DNA of 64,000 bases from Mycolicibacterium rufum (lineage in GTDB: Bacteria; Actinomycetota; Actinomycetes; Mycobacteriales; Mycobacteriaceae), in the NCBI RefSeq assembly GCF_022374875.2, contig NZ_CP092427.2, positions 3,906,001 through 3,970,000 of the forward strand. The letters run 5' to 3'. Positions within the stretch are counted from its first letter, which is position 1; each line of letters starts with the position of its first letter. Positions 1 to 10,251 of the stretch are shown here, in pieces. The translations under genes and the position numbers were made by a program. A model generated the notes under the pieces. The model searched no databases and had not been told where the DNA came from. It was given only the letters and a program-made list of their open reading frames with translations.

Positions 1-212
1 TCCTGCTCGAAGGAGGCGCCGTTGTCCCAGTCCTGGCAGACCGCGCGGCCGGTGTCGATGACCTGCTGGGTCTTCTCCGAGGGCCACGTGATGCCGCCTT
101 TGCCGATCACCGAGAGGAAATCACCCTCGGGATCGGCGAGGGCCGCGGGAGCAGTGACCAAGCCAACGGCGGCGAACGCCGCGGCGGCGGCGACAGCGAT
201 GGTGATCTTCAT
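1..212 (-). CDS. DUF732-type small secreted protein, 3' part beyond window
   Basis: Starts at ATG 212 and runs off the left edge. The N-terminus reads as a signal peptide (Lys-3, then an Ala/Val-rich core, and an ALADPEGDFL cleavage region). The mature part has the DUF732 pattern: an Asp/Phe-Leu start, a Gly-Ile-x-Trp/Tyr stretch and a G-R-A-V-C-Q-x-W/L-D segment with one Cys. DUF732 proteins are small exported mycobacterial proteins of unknown function, usually about 100 residues. A GAGGA-like ribosome site precedes the ATG. Only about 70 residues are visible, so the C-terminal Cys partner cannot be checked. Confidence 0.72.
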   Translation of the reverse strand, partial: MKITIAVAAAAAFAAVGLVTAPAALADPEGDFLSVIGKGGITWPSEKTQQVIDTGRAVCQDWDNGASFEQ

Positions 213-372
213 TGTCGGTCCTCGGAGGTGAAGGCTCACGCGGGTGCGCGGGCAGTGTCCTCCATGGTCGCCGACAGCAGCTAATCCTGCAGCGTTTTCA
301 CAGCAAGATCAGCGGACCTTCCGAGGAAGGACTTCCCGCTCACGCGGAGCCTGTGGCGCGACTCCGAAGTCG

Positions 373-675
373 TCACGCGACCTTGACGTCGACCTCGTGG
401 ATCCCCGCGCCCGACGGCGCCACCGAGGCGTCGCCGTTCCCGGCCGGGGACAACGCGCGCAGCGTCCAGGTGCCCGGTGCGGCAAAGAACCGGAAGTCAC
501 CGGTGGCCGACGCGACGACCTCCGCGGTGAACTCGTCGGAGCTGTCCAGCAGCCGCACGAACGCACCGCCGACCGCCTGCCCGGAGCCGTCGACGACGCG
601 ACCGGTGATCACCGTCTCCTTCTCCAGGTCGACGCTCGCGGGCAACGTCAGTCCTTGCTTGGGTGCAGAGCACAT
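373..675 (-). CDS. sseC: SseC-like DUF1416 protein
   Basis: A 100-residue protein beginning MCSAPKQGLTLPASVDLEKE and ending in a beta-rich domain (VVDGSGQAVGGAFVRLLDSS, then GTWTLRALSPAGNG), the pattern of DUF1416, a carboxypeptidase-regulatory or transthyretin-like fold. It is the usual partner of the CysA/SseA thiosulfate sulfurtransferase in mycobacteria (M. tuberculosis sseC1/sseC2). Its ATG lies one base after the stop of the upstream sulfurtransferase gene, so the two should be translationally coupled. The biochemical role is unknown, though thiosulfate or sulfane-sulfur metabolism is inferred from the operon. Confidence in the family is high. Confidence 0.88.
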   Translation of the reverse strand: MCSAPKQGLTLPASVDLEKETVITGRVVDGSGQAVGGAFVRLLDSSDEFTAEVVASATGDFRFFAAPGTWTLRALSPAGNGDASVAPSGAGIHEVDVKVA

Positions 676-676
676 A

Positions 677-1510
677 TCAACTTCCCAACTCGATCGGGGC
701 GCCCACCAGGGAGCCGTATTCCGTCCAACTGCCGTCGTAGTTCTTGACGTTCTTGTGTCCCAGCAGTTCCTGCAGCACGAACCAGGTGTGCGACGAGCGC
801 TCACCGATGCGGCAGTAGGCGATGGTCTCCTTCTCGCCGTCCAGACCGGCCTCGGCGTACAGCTTCGCCAGGTCCTCGTCCGACTTGAAGGTGCCGTCCT
901 CGTTGGCGGCCTTGCTCCACGGAACGTTGATGGCGCTGGGGACGTGACCCGCACGCTGGCTCTGCTCCTGCGGCAGGTGCGCCGGCGCGAGGATCTTGCC
1001 GCTGAACTCGTCGGGGGAGCGCACGTCGACCAGGTTCTTGGTGCCGATCGCGGCGATCACCTCGTCGCGGAACGCGCGGATGCTGTTGTCCGGGTCCTTG
1101 GCGGTGTAGCTGGTCTGGGGCCGCGACACCGCGTCCTGGGACAGCGGCCGGGCGTCGAGTTCCCACTTCTTGCGGCCGCCGTCGAGCAGCTTCACGTCCT
1201 GGTGGCCGTAGAGCTTGAAGTACCAGTAGGCGTAGGCGGCGAACCAGTTGTTGTTGCCGCCGTAGAGGATCACGGTGTCGTCGTTGCCGATGCCGCGCTC
1301 GGAGAGCAGCTTCGAGAACTGCTGGGCGTCGACGAAGTCACGCTTGACCGGATCCTGCAGATCGGTCTTCCAGTCCAGCTTGATCGCGCCCGGGATGTGC
1401 CCGGTGTCGTACGCGCTGGTGTCCTCGTCGACCTCGACGAAGACGGTGTTCGGCGCGTCGAGATTGCTCTCGGCCCAGTCGACTGTGACCAGGACGTCGG
1501 AGCGTGCCAT
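677..1510 (-). CDS. cysA2: thiosulfate sulfurtransferase (rhodanese), CysA2/SseA type
   Basis: A 277-residue two-domain rhodanese, the same length as M. tuberculosis CysA2/CysA3. The N-terminal domain (about 1-140) is the non-catalytic copy (EDTSAYDTGHIPGAIKLDW). The C-terminal domain carries the active-site loop YCRIGERSSHT near residue 233, whose Cys takes the sulfane sulfur. It should move sulfur from thiosulfate to a thiophilic acceptor in the cytoplasm. It is the middle gene of a minus-strand operon, DUF4395 - this gene - sseC. The set follows a poly-cysteine leader peptide (2078-2167), which points to control by cysteine supply. Confidence 0.93.
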   Translation of the reverse strand: MARSDVLVTVDWAESNLDAPNTVFVEVDEDTSAYDTGHIPGAIKLDWKTDLQDPVKRDFVDAQQFSKLLSERGIGNDDTVILYGGNNNWFAAYAYWYFKLYGHQDVKLLDGGRKKWELDARPLSQDAVSRPQTSYTAKDPDNSIRAFRDEVIAAIGTKNLVDVRSPDEFSGKILAPAHLPQEQSQRAGHVPSAINVPWSKAANEDGTFKSDEDLAKLYAEAGLDGEKETIAYCRIGERSSHTWFVLQELLGHKNVKNYDGSWTEYGSLVGAPIELGS

Positions 1511-1527
1511 AGAGAAGATCCTTTCGA

Positions 1528-1992
1528 TTACGAGTGAGTCGGGTTCAGGCGGAGGAACAACGGATAGAGACGGCAGCCCAGGCAGAGCCCGAACGCCGCG
1601 TTGAGGACGGCCGCCACCAGTGCGAACGCGGTGGCGACGAGACCCAGCAGCACGGGCCCGACGGCGAAGCCGACGACACCGAGGGCGGCGAACACGAGGC
1701 CGACGAGCTGGGCGAAACGCAGCGGCGGGGCCGGCTCGCGGTCGGTGACCGGGCCGAGCCGAGGCGCCACCAGCGCGGCGAACACCAGGCCGTACGGGTG
1801 CCGGCGCGGGCCGAGGGCGGCGCCGAGCGCGAACACCACCGTCTGCACGCCGAGGATCACCGCCGCGACCGCCGGGCTCGACGCCGACACCAGCAGCGTC
1901 ACGACGAGGACGGCGGTGGTGACCCAGGCGACGAAGCGCGGACCACGGACGTCGACCTGGTCTGGGATACGGGTCTGTGTGGTGCTCGACAT
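1528..1992 (-). CDS. DUF4395 membrane protein
   Basis: A 154-residue protein with four hydrophobic segments (about 22-42, 45-58, 92-110, 112-130) and a late GLCLGCRLYPLF motif with two Cys, as in DUF4395 proteins. Many actinobacteria carry DUF4395 next to thioredoxin or sulfurtransferase genes. The paired Cys suggests thiol or sulfur handling at the membrane, but no activity is established. ATG 1992 is preceded by AACAGGAGCACACCC, a good ribosome site. It is the first full gene after the poly-Cys leader and lies 17 bp upstream of cysA2, so it should share its transcript. Confidence 0.82.
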   Translation of the reverse strand: MSSTTQTRIPDQVDVRGPRFVAWVTTAVLVVTLLVSASSPAVAAVILGVQTVVFALGAALGPRRHPYGLVFAALVAPRLGPVTDREPAPPLRFAQLVGLVFAALGVVGFAVGPVLLGLVATAFALVAAVLNAAFGLCLGCRLYPLFLRLNPTHS

Positions 1993-2077
1993 GGGTGTGC
2001 TCCTGTTGGGGGGATGGCTGACGCGGCGAGCCGATACGGCCGCTCGCAGAGCGCGGCGCAGGGAAAAGCGCGGCTAC

Positions 2078-2167
2078 TCAGCAGCTACAACAACAGCAAC
2101 AACCCGCAACGCGGCACAGATCGACTGCGCGGCGCTTGGTGAGCACGAGCTCGACGCGGGCTGACAC
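2078..2167 (-). CDS. poly-cysteine leader peptide (cysteine-responsive attenuator)
   Basis: A 29-codon reading frame from GTG 2167 to TGA 2078, reading MSARVELVLTKRRAVDLCRV followed by AGCCCCCSC. Seven of the last twelve residues are Cys, five in a row. The GTG lies 7 nt after a TAAGAT hexamer (2175-2180), so the transcript should start at the GTG and be leaderless. Short leaderless poly-Cys frames of this kind are known in M. smegmatis upstream of sulfur-metabolism genes, where ribosome stalling at Cys codons under cysteine shortage turns on the downstream operon. Here the next gene is DUF4395-cysA2-sseC. The RNA after the stop holds GCTCTG, which could pair with the DUF4395 ribosome site (CAGGAGC, one bulge). 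That pairing is my inference. Confidence 0.85.
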   Translation of the reverse strand: MSARVELVLTKRRAVDLCRVAGCCCCCSC

Positions 2168-2180
2168 GGCTGACATCTTA
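2168..2180 (-). promoter_or_regulatory. -10 element of the leaderless poly-Cys transcript
   Basis: On the minus strand TAAGAT (2180-2175) is followed by GTCAGCC and then the GTG of the leader peptide. A TANNNT hexamer 6 to 8 nt before the start codon is the usual mycobacterial leaderless arrangement. No clear -35 is seen, as is common in this group. Confidence 0.7.
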
Positions 2181-2196
2181 CCCAATGACGGGGTGA

Positions 2197-2619
2197 TCAA
2201 GCCAACAGTGGCTGCAGGGCCGACCGCAGGTCAGCGGCGGTGGGTACACCCGAGGCCCGGTATCGCTGGCGGCCGTCGGCGTCGAAGACGAACGTCGTGG
2301 GCAGCGAGAGCACCGAAAGGCGCCGCGCCGCATCCGGGTTGGCGTCCATGTCGATCTCCACGTGCGCGACGGCGGGGAGCTCGGCGCACACCTGGTCGAC
2401 GACCCGGCGTACGCCGGCGCACGGTCCGCACCACACGGCGCCGAAATGCACGACGGTCGGCCCGGTGCGGGACAGGCCGAGCTCGCTGGTGTCCACGACG
2501 GGCGCATCGTCGGTCGCCTTCAGCGAGCCCGCGCGCAGCGTCAGCATCTTGCCGAGGAAGTAGGCCACGCTGACGGCGGCGATCAGCACCGCGATCACGG
2601 CGATCCATGAAGAGCTCAT
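2197..2619 (-). CDS. thiX: membrane-anchored thioredoxin-like protein ThiX
   Basis: 140 residues. An N-terminal hydrophobic anchor (about 5-22, WIAVIAVLIAAVSVAYFLG) is followed by a thioredoxin fold with the redox motif WCGPC at about residues 63-67 and the cis-Pro segment LSLPTTFVF. The active site should face the outside if the anchor is a signal-anchor, though the topology is not certain. ATG 2619 overlaps the TGA of lmeA (ATGA), so the genes are coupled. It matches the position of M. tuberculosis thiX (Rv0816c). The poly-Cys leader promoter lies just downstream, so thiX itself is probably not under that attenuator. Confidence 0.88.
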   Translation of the reverse strand: MSSSWIAVIAVLIAAVSVAYFLGKMLTLRAGSLKATDDAPVVDTSELGLSRTGPTVVHFGAVWCGPCAGVRRVVDQVCAELPAVAHVEIDMDANPDAARRLSVLSLPTTFVFDADGRQRYRASGVPTAADLRSALQPLLA

Positions 2620-3428
2620 GACAGTCTGAACTCGTCGAGGTGGACGGTTACTCCCTCGGCGATGCCCTCGATGATGACGTCGGAGCCGCGCGCCCCCTGG
2701 CTCGTGGGCGCGATGCCGAAGGGCAGCTTCTGTCCGGGCATCTCGGCGGAGAAGGCGGCCAGCACGGCGGGCAACTTGTCGGCTGGAACGTCCTCGTCGG
2801 CGGTGCCCGGCCCGGTCAGCACCCCGGTCGCGGTCATCTTCAGGGTCGTCTGCGCGGGACCGGTCACGGACAGGTCGACGGCGATGCTGACGCGCTCGTC
2901 GATGCCGGCCTGCCGCGGCGTGCCCGTGAAGACGACGCCGCGATTGCTGGAGATGCCGGACTCGGTGGTGCCGCCGGTCGAGTCGTTGGTCTCTCGGGTG
3001 GGCGCTTCGACGAGCAGGTCGGGGATCTTCATGAAGCGTCCGACGTGGGTCGAGTCGATGATGATCCGGCTCTCCACCTTCTCGACAGGCAGCGACGCGT
3101 CGGGCGCGACGAGCCAGGAATCGCCGAGATCCACCGAGTGCAGCGTCGTTTCCAGCGACGCCTTGCCGACCACGGCGTGATCAACGCCACTGGCCTTGAT
3201 CTCCACCTCGTCGTAGCGCCTGTCCATCGCCTGCGCGATGAACGGGAACCCCAGGATGGCCACCGACGGGTCCCAGTTCAGATTCGCCGCGGTGCGCACG
3301 CTCCTGGCCAGGCGATACTCGGCGTAGATCGCAGCGCCGAAGTCGGCGCCGACGGCACCGAGGATCACCACGACCGTGGTCGCGATGGCACCGAGGACGA
3401 GCTTGCGCACCCGGACATTGTTGCCCAC
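2616..3428 (-). CDS. lmeA: LmeA-like DUF2993 lipid-binding envelope protein
   Basis: From GTG 3428 the product is 270 residues, the length expected for LmeA (Rv0817c). A short basic N-terminus and one hydrophobic segment (about 9-28) form a signal or anchor. The rest is a DUF2993 domain (LGFPFIAQAMDRRYDEVEIK; then repeated VHLDEF-like strands). In M. smegmatis LmeA binds phospholipid and supports elongation of the mannan of lipomannan and lipoarabinomannan in the periplasm. A second GTG at 3410 is possible. The gene is coupled to thiX and read divergently from glnR. Confidence 0.87.
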   Translation of the reverse strand: MGNNVRVRKLVLGAIATTVVVILGAVGADFGAAIYAEYRLARSVRTAANLNWDPSVAILGFPFIAQAMDRRYDEVEIKASGVDHAVVGKASLETTLHSVDLGDSWLVAPDASLPVEKVESRIIIDSTHVGRFMKIPDLLVEAPTRETNDSTGGTTESGISSNRGVVFTGTPRQAGIDERVSIAVDLSVTGPAQTTLKMTATGVLTGPGTADEDVPADKLPAVLAAFSAEMPGQKLPFGIAPTSQGARGSDVIIEGIAEGVTVHLDEFRLS

Positions 3429-3599
3429 GTCGTCCCGATGACCCGTTCGGCGCGGCTTAAGGGCAGGTGGCACGGTATCGTGAGAAAACCATCGGCCGGG
3501 TAACGGCCACGTGTCGGGCATGAATCTGGGACGTCACCGCGAGACAACGACGTAGCGGCGGGGTCCCAGAGGGAATCTCCACGGCAGCTGGAGGGCCAG

Positions 3600-5302
<1,703 letters not shown>

Positions 5303-5315
5303 CATCGCTGAACCT

Positions 5316-5332
5316 GTTCACCTTTCGTTCAC
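5316..5332 (+). promoter_or_regulatory. PHO box (RegX3-type direct repeat) before pstS
   Basis: GTTCAC occurs at 5316-5321 and again at 5327-5332, exactly 11 bp apart. This is the layout of actinobacterial PHO boxes bound by PhoP/RegX3 under phosphate starvation. A TACGTT hexamer at 5365-5370 could be the -10. Placement in front of the pst operon fits SenX3-RegX3 control. Confidence 0.72.
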
Positions 5333-5428
5333 TCGTCATCCGCGGTCCGTCCACCAGGGACGCATACGTTGCCGGATGAGTTCGGAGCCGCTCAGGCCCG
5401 GCATTCGGGACAGATGAAAGTGGGATCA

Positions 5429-6565
5429 GTGAAGCTCAAGAGCATCGGCAAGACGTTCGGCACGACGGTCTCGGTCGCGGCGATCGCCGCGGTGACCCTC
5501 GCCGGGTGCGGGAGTGACAACAACTCGACGTCGGGCGGCAGCACCAGCTCCGCGGCCTCGGGCAGCAGCTCCGCAGCGGCCGCCGATTGCGGGGGCAAGA
5601 ACTCCGTCACCGCCGAGGGCTCGACCGCCCAGCAGAACGCCATCGCCCTGTTCAACCAGGTGTGGGGCCAGAAGTGCCAGGGCAAGAACCTGTCCTACAA
5701 CCCCACCGGCTCGGGCGCCGGCCGCGAGCAGTTCATCGCCAAGAACGTCGACTTCGCGGGCTCCGACTCCGCCCTCAAGGACGCGCAGATCGCCGACGCC
5801 GCCAAGCGCTGCGGTGGCAATCCGGCCTGGCATCTGCCGCTGGTCTTCGGCCCGATCGCGATGGCGTACAACCTCGAGGGCGTCGACAAGCTGGTGCTCA
5901 ACGCCGACACGCTGGCGAAGATCTTCCAGGGCCAGATCACCACGTGGAACGACCCCGCCATCGCCGCGCTCAACAGCGGTGCGACGCTGCCGGACACCGC
6001 GATCACCCCGATCTACCGCTCGGACTCGTCCGGCACCACCGACAACTTCCAGAAGTACCTCAAGGCCGCCGCGCCGCAGTCGTGGACCAAGGACGCCGGC
6101 AGCGAGTTCCAGGGCGGCGCCGGCGAGGGCGCCTCGAAGTCGGCGGGCGTCACGCAGGCCGTGCAGGCCACCCCCGGCTCGATCGGCTATGTCGAGAAGG
6201 GCTTCGCCCAGCAGGCGGGTCTGCCGTTCGCTCAGATCGACACCGGCGCCGGCGCCGTCGAATTGACCGACGAGACCGCCGGTAAGGCGATCGATGACGC
6301 GACATTCGCCGCCGAGGGCAATGACCTGGTGCTCGACCTGAACTCGCTCTACGCGACCAAGGACGCCGGCGCCTACCCGCTGGTGCTCGCGACGTACGAG
6401 ATCGTGTGCTCCGCCGGCTACGACGCCGAGACCTCGGCCGCGGTCAAGTCGTTCCTGACCGTGTCGGCGAACGACGGCCAGGGCGGCCTGTCCAGCGCCG
6501 GCTACGTGCCGCTGCCCGACAAGTTCAAGGAGCGCCTGCTCACCTCGATCCAGGCGATCAAGTAA
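5429..6565 (+). CDS. pstS: phosphate ABC transporter substrate-binding lipoprotein PstS
   Basis: From GTG 5429 the protein is 378 residues with a lipoprotein signal (MKLKSIGKTF, hydrophobic core, LAGC lipobox near residue 26) and a Ser/Gly-rich linker. Phosphate-site features include AEGSTAQQNA, NPTGSGAGREQF, VDFAGSDSAL and YRSDSSGTTDNF. An in-frame ATG at 5414 is an alternative start; I prefer the GTG because it gives a compact signal peptide. PstS captures periplasmic orthophosphate and delivers it to PstC-PstA. It is the first gene of pstS-pstC-pstA-pstB and follows a PHO box. Confidence 0.94.
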   Translation: MKLKSIGKTFGTTVSVAAIAAVTLAGCGSDNNSTSGGSTSSAASGSSSAAAADCGGKNSVTAEGSTAQQNAIALFNQVWGQKCQGKNLSYNPTGSGAGREQFIAKNVDFAGSDSALKDAQIADAAKRCGGNPAWHLPLVFGPIAMAYNLEGVDKLVLNADTLAKIFQGQITTWNDPAIAALNSGATLPDTAITPIYRSDSSGTTDNFQKYLKAAAPQSWTKDAGSEFQGGAGEGASKSAGVTQAVQATPGSIGYVEKGFAQQAGLPFAQIDTGAGAVELTDETAGKAIDDATFAAEGNDLVLDLNSLYATKDAGAYPLVLATYEIVCSAGYDAETSAAVKSFLTVSANDGQGGLSSAGYVPLPDKFKERLLTSIQAIK

Positions 6566-6622
6566 CGAGACGGTTCGCTGGCGCGGCAGCGAGTTCGAGG
6601 CGAGGATGGGTGCCAGACACCA

Positions 6623-7699
6623 ATGACGTTCAACGGTATCGAGAAGGGTTCTGACGGGACTTCTGTGACTATCCCCGACCCAGCCGGATCAGGATCGGGT
6701 GAGGCGCTGGCCGCACCCCACCCCGAGCCGACGCCGATCTCCACCGACCCGTCCCGACACGGCACGGTGCGTCTCGGTGACCGCATCTTCCGGGGACTGG
6801 CCGAGGGCTCGGGCGTCCTCATCGTCGTCATCATCGCCGCGATCGGCTTCTTTCTGCTGTGGCGTGCCGTTCCCGCGCTGGCGCGCAACGAGGAGAACTT
6901 CTTCCTCTACGGCGGGAACTGGATCACCACCGACACCTCGGCGATGCAGTTCGGCATCCTGGACCTGCTCCAGGTCACCGTGTTCGTGTCGGTGTTCGCC
7001 CTGCTGCTCGCGATGCCCATCGCACTGGGCATCGCGATCTACCTCACCAATTACGCACCCAAACGGGTGGCGGGGCCGCTGGCCTACATGGTGGACCTGT
7101 TGGCCGCGGTGCCGTCGATCATCTACGGCGTCTGGGGGCTCTACGTCCTGGCGCCGGTGATCAGACCGGTGGCGCTGTGGCTCAACGAGACCCTCGGCGG
7201 GTGGTTGTTCCTGTTCTCCACGGGCAACGCGTCGGTCGCCGGCGGCGGCACGATCTTCACCGCCGGCATCGTACTGGGCGTGATGATCCTGCCGATCATC
7301 ACCGCGGTCACCCGCGAGGTGTTCGTCCAGACGCCGCGCGGGCAGATCGAGGCCGCGCTGGCGCTGGGCGCCACCCGCTGGGAAGTCGTGCGGACCACGG
7401 TGCTGCCGTTCGGCATGTCGGGCTACATCAGCGGCGCGATGCTCGGCCTCGGGCGCGCGCTGGGCGAGACGATCGCGCTGTTGATCATCCTGCGCGGCAC
7501 CCAGCAGGCGTTCGGCTGGTCGCTGTTCGATGCTGGCTACACGTTCGCCAGCAAGATCGCTGCTGCCGCTTCGGAATTCAACGACCAGTACAAGGCGGGC
7601 GCCTACATCGCGGCCGGCCTGGTGCTGTTCGTCCTGACCTTCGTGGTCAACTCGCTGGCCCGGGCCGCGGTGTCGGGAAAGGACCGGTCTGCATCATGA
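6623..7699 (+). CDS. pstC: phosphate ABC transporter permease PstC
   Basis: 358 residues with a hydrophilic N-terminal tail (about 1-60) and six membrane segments. The ABC permease signature loop is [20 protein letters not shown], where the EAA-x3-G segment contacts PstB. It is one half of the transmembrane phosphate channel. A GTG at 6665 would shorten the tail by 14 residues and cannot be excluded. Its stop overlaps the pstA start (ATGA). Confidence 0.94.
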   Translation: MTFNGIEKGSDGTSVTIPDPAGSGSGEALAAPHPEPTPISTDPSRHGTVRLGDRIFRGLAEGSGVLIVVIIAAIGFFLLWRAVPALARNEENFFLYGGNWITTDTSAMQFGILDLLQVTVFVSVFALLLAMPIALGIAIYLTNYAPKRVAGPLAYMVDLLAAVPSIIYGVWGLYVLAPVIRPVALWLNETLGGWLFLFSTGNASVAGGGTIFTAGIVLGVMILPIITAVTREVFVQTPRGQIEAALALGATRWEVVRTTVLPFGMSGYISGAMLGLGRALGETIALLIILRGTQQAFGWSLFDAGYTFASKIAAAASEFNDQYKAGAYIAAGLVLFVLTFVVNSLARAAVSGKDRSAS

Positions 7700-8613
7700 C
7701 CTCTGCAACATTGGATCAGCCGGTCAAGGCGCCGACGTTCCAGGGCGTCAGCCTGCGCCGCAAGGTGACCGACAACCTCGCCACCGTGCTGGTGACGACC
7801 TCCGTCGTGATCGCGCTGGTTCCGCTGCTGTGGGTGCTCTACACGGTGGTGGCCAAGGGATTCGGTGCCATCACCTCGAGTACCTGGTGGTTGAACTCGC
7901 AGGCCGGCATGACCGCGTTCGCCGCCGGCGGCGGCGCCTACCACGCCATCGTGGGCAGTCTGCTCCAGGCCGCGGTGTGCGCGGTGATCTCGATCCCGGT
8001 CGGCGTTTTCGTCGGCATCTATCTGGTGGAGTACGGCGGCGGGACCCGCATGGGCAAGGTCACCACGTTCATGGTGGACATTCTCACCGGTGTGCCGTCG
8101 ATCGTCGCCGCGCTGTTCATCTACGCGCTGTGGGTGGCGACGCTGGGCTTCCAGCGGTCGGGCTTCGCGGTGTCGCTTGCGTTGGTGCTGTTGATGATTC
8201 CCGTCATCGTGCGCTCCACCGAGGAGATGCTGCGGATCGTGCCGATGGATCTGCGCGAGGCCAGCTACGCACTGGGCGTGCCGAAGTGGAAGACCATCGC
8301 CGCCATCGTGATCCCGACCGCGCTGTCGGGCATCGTCACCGGCATCCTGCTGTCGTTGGCCCGCGTGATGGGTGAGACGGCACCGCTGCTGATCCTGGTG
8401 GGCTACTCGCAGGCTATCAACTTCGACATGTTCAGCGGGTTCATGGGGTCGCTGCCCGGCATGATGTACGACCAGACCTCCGCCGGGGCCGGCGCCAACC
8501 CGATTCCCACCGACCGCATGTGGGGTGCCGCGCTCACGCTGATCATCGTGATCGCCCTGCTCAACGTCGGTGCCCGTTTCCTCGCCAAATTCTTTGCGCC
8601 CAAGAAGCTTTAG
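7696..8613 (+). CDS. pstA: phosphate ABC transporter permease PstA
   Basis: 305 residues from ATG 7696, which overlaps the pstC stop. It has six predicted membrane helices and the EAA loop [21 protein letters not shown]. The segment [20 protein letters not shown] is typical of PstA. It pairs with PstC to form the phosphate channel. Confidence 0.94.
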   Translation: MTSATLDQPVKAPTFQGVSLRRKVTDNLATVLVTTSVVIALVPLLWVLYTVVAKGFGAITSSTWWLNSQAGMTAFAAGGGAYHAIVGSLLQAAVCAVISIPVGVFVGIYLVEYGGGTRMGKVTTFMVDILTGVPSIVAALFIYALWVATLGFQRSGFAVSLALVLLMIPVIVRSTEEMLRIVPMDLREASYALGVPKWKTIAAIVIPTALSGIVTGILLSLARVMGETAPLLILVGYSQAINFDMFSGFMGSLPGMMYDQTSAGAGANPIPTDRMWGAALTLIIVIALLNVGARFLAKFFAPKKL

Positions 8614-8638
8614 TCAGTAAGAGAGAGCGGAGATTCCC

Positions 8639-9415
8639 ATGGCCAAGCGTCTCGATCTCAAGGACGTCAACATCTACTACGGCGCGTTCCACGCCGTCGC
8701 CGACGTGTCGATGGCCGTGCCGCCGCGCAGCGTCACCGCGTTCATCGGCCCGTCCGGGTGCGGCAAGTCCACGGTGCTGCGCACGTTGAACCGGATGCAC
8801 GAGGTCATTCCCGGCGCCCGCGTCGAGGGCTCGGTCCTGCTCGACGGCGAGGACATCTACGGCGCGGGTGTGGACCCGGTGGGGGTGCGCAAGACCATCG
8901 GCATGGTGTTCCAGCGTCCGAATCCGTTCCCCACCATGTCTATTCGCGACAACGTGGTGGCCGGCCTGAAGCTGCAGGGCGTGCGGAACAAGAAGACCCT
9001 CGACGAGGTGGCCGAGCGGTCGTTGCGCGGCGCGAACCTGTGGACCGAGGTCAAGGACCGCCTCGACAAGCCGGGTGGTGGCCTGTCGGGTGGTCAGCAG
9101 CAGCGGTTGTGCATCGCGCGGGCGATCGCGGTGCAGCCCGACGTGCTGTTGATGGACGAGCCCTGCTCGGCGCTGGATCCGATCTCGACGTTGGCGATCG
9201 AGGATCTGATCGCCGAGCTGAAGCAGGACTTCACGATCGTGATCGTCACGCACAACATGCAGCAGGCGGCGCGGGTGAGTGACCAGACCGCGTTCTTCAA
9301 CCTCGAGGCCACCGGCAAGCCCGGCAGGCTGATCGAGATCGACGACACCGAGAAGATCTTCTCGAATCCGACGCAGAAGGCCACCGAGGACTACATCTCC
9401 GGCCGCTTCGGCTGA
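8639..9415 (+). CDS. pstB: phosphate ABC transporter ATPase PstB (PhoT)
   Basis: 258 residues, the length of M. tuberculosis PhoT. Walker A is GPSGCGKST (about 38-46), the ABC signature is LSGGQQQRL, and Walker B is [12 protein letters not shown], followed by the H-loop VIVTHNM. It drives phosphate uptake by ATP hydrolysis on the cytoplasmic face. GCGGAG precedes ATG 8639. It is the last gene of the operon; a strong hairpin follows at 9424-9491. Confidence 0.95.
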   Translation: MAKRLDLKDVNIYYGAFHAVADVSMAVPPRSVTAFIGPSGCGKSTVLRTLNRMHEVIPGARVEGSVLLDGEDIYGAGVDPVGVRKTIGMVFQRPNPFPTMSIRDNVVAGLKLQGVRNKKTLDEVAERSLRGANLWTEVKDRLDKPGGGLSGGQQQRLCIARAIAVQPDVLLMDEPCSALDPISTLAIEDLIAELKQDFTIVIVTHNMQQAARVSDQTAFFNLEATGKPGRLIEIDDTEKIFSNPTQKATEDYISGRFG

Positions 9416-9423
9416 CAGAAGAT

Positions 9424-9491
9424 CCCGGCGAGCAGACATGAAATCGCCCCATTCCTGACGGAATGGGGCGATTTTGCGTCTGCTCGCCGGG
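9424..9491. terminator. nested bidirectional terminator between pstB and phoU
   Basis: The inner hairpin is perfect: a 14-bp arm at 9441-9454 pairs with 9461-9474 across a 6-nt loop, and a TTTT follows. Outside it CCCGGCGAGCAGAC (9424-9437) pairs with GTCTGCTCGCCGGG (9478-9491). The A-tract on the left gives a short U-tract in the other direction, so it should stop both the pst and phoU transcripts. Confidence 0.88.
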
Positions 9492-9493
9492 GG

Positions 9494-10162
9494 TCAGCGC
9501 GGGGCGGGCAGCTCCTCCTCCTCGGGGGCGTGCCCGGTGACCTGGAAGATGACCCGGCGGGCGATCTCGACGGCGTGGTCGGCGAACCGCTCGTAGAAAC
9601 GGCCCAGCAGCGTCACGTCGACCGCCGCGGCCACCCCGTAGCGCCATTCGCGATCCATCAGGACCGTGAACAGGTGGCGGTGCAGGTCGTCCATCGCGTC
9701 GTCCTCTTCGCGGATCCGGGCCGCTTTCTCCGGATCGCGCGTGAGGAGCACCTCCTGGGCGCTGTGGCCGAGCTCGACCGCGACGCGTCCCATCTCGGCG
9801 AAGTAGCCGTTCACCTCTTCGGGCAGCGCGTGCTGCGGGTGGCGTCGGCGGGCGATCTTGGCGACGTGCAGCGCCAGCGCGCCCATCCGGTCCACGTCGG
9901 CGACGATCTGGATCGAGCTGACGATCGCGCGCAGATCACCGGCGACGGGGGCCTGCAGCGCCAGCAGCACGAACGCGGCCTCCTCGGCGCGCACGCTCAT
10001 CGCCACGATCTGTTCGTGATCGGTGATGACCTGTTCGGCCAGGGCGAGGTCGGCCTGCAGCAGGGCCTGCGTGGCGCGCTCCATGGCGACGCCCGCCAGC
10101 CCGCACATGTCGCCGAGTTGGGTGGTCAGGGCCTCGAGCTGCTCGTGGTACGCGGTTCGCAT
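9494..10162 (-). CDS. phoU: phosphate signalling protein PhoU (PhoY2)
   Basis: 222 residues made of two PhoU four-helix-bundle repeats. Metal-binding motifs E/DxxxD are visible ([17 protein letters not shown] and [17 protein letters not shown]). PhoU/PhoY proteins restrain SenX3-RegX3 signalling when phosphate is plentiful, and their loss affects persister formation in M. tuberculosis. The real start is ATG 10162 (MRTAYHEQL). A TAGGCT hexamer 7 nt upstream suggests a leaderless transcript. It is convergent with the pst operon. Confidence 0.92.
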   Translation of the reverse strand: MRTAYHEQLEALTTQLGDMCGLAGVAMERATQALLQADLALAEQVITDHEQIVAMSVRAEEAAFVLLALQAPVAGDLRAIVSSIQIVADVDRMGALALHVAKIARRRHPQHALPEEVNGYFAEMGRVAVELGHSAQEVLLTRDPEKAARIREEDDAMDDLHRHLFTVLMDREWRYGVAAAVDVTLLGRFYERFADHAVEIARRVIFQVTGHAPEEEELPAPR

Positions 10163-10251
10163 GAACAAAAGCCTACGGGCTGATCAGGGCGATCGTCACG
10201 AGCCGGACAGTGAACGACAGGTGAATGCCACCTGCCCATTCGATGGGAGCG

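Noticed and set aside
212..1537. Long plus-strand open frame of 441 codons opposite cysA2 and sseC
   Set aside because: It is the shadow of strong minus-strand rhodanese and DUF1416 genes; composition is that of GC-rich third-frame noise with no domain.
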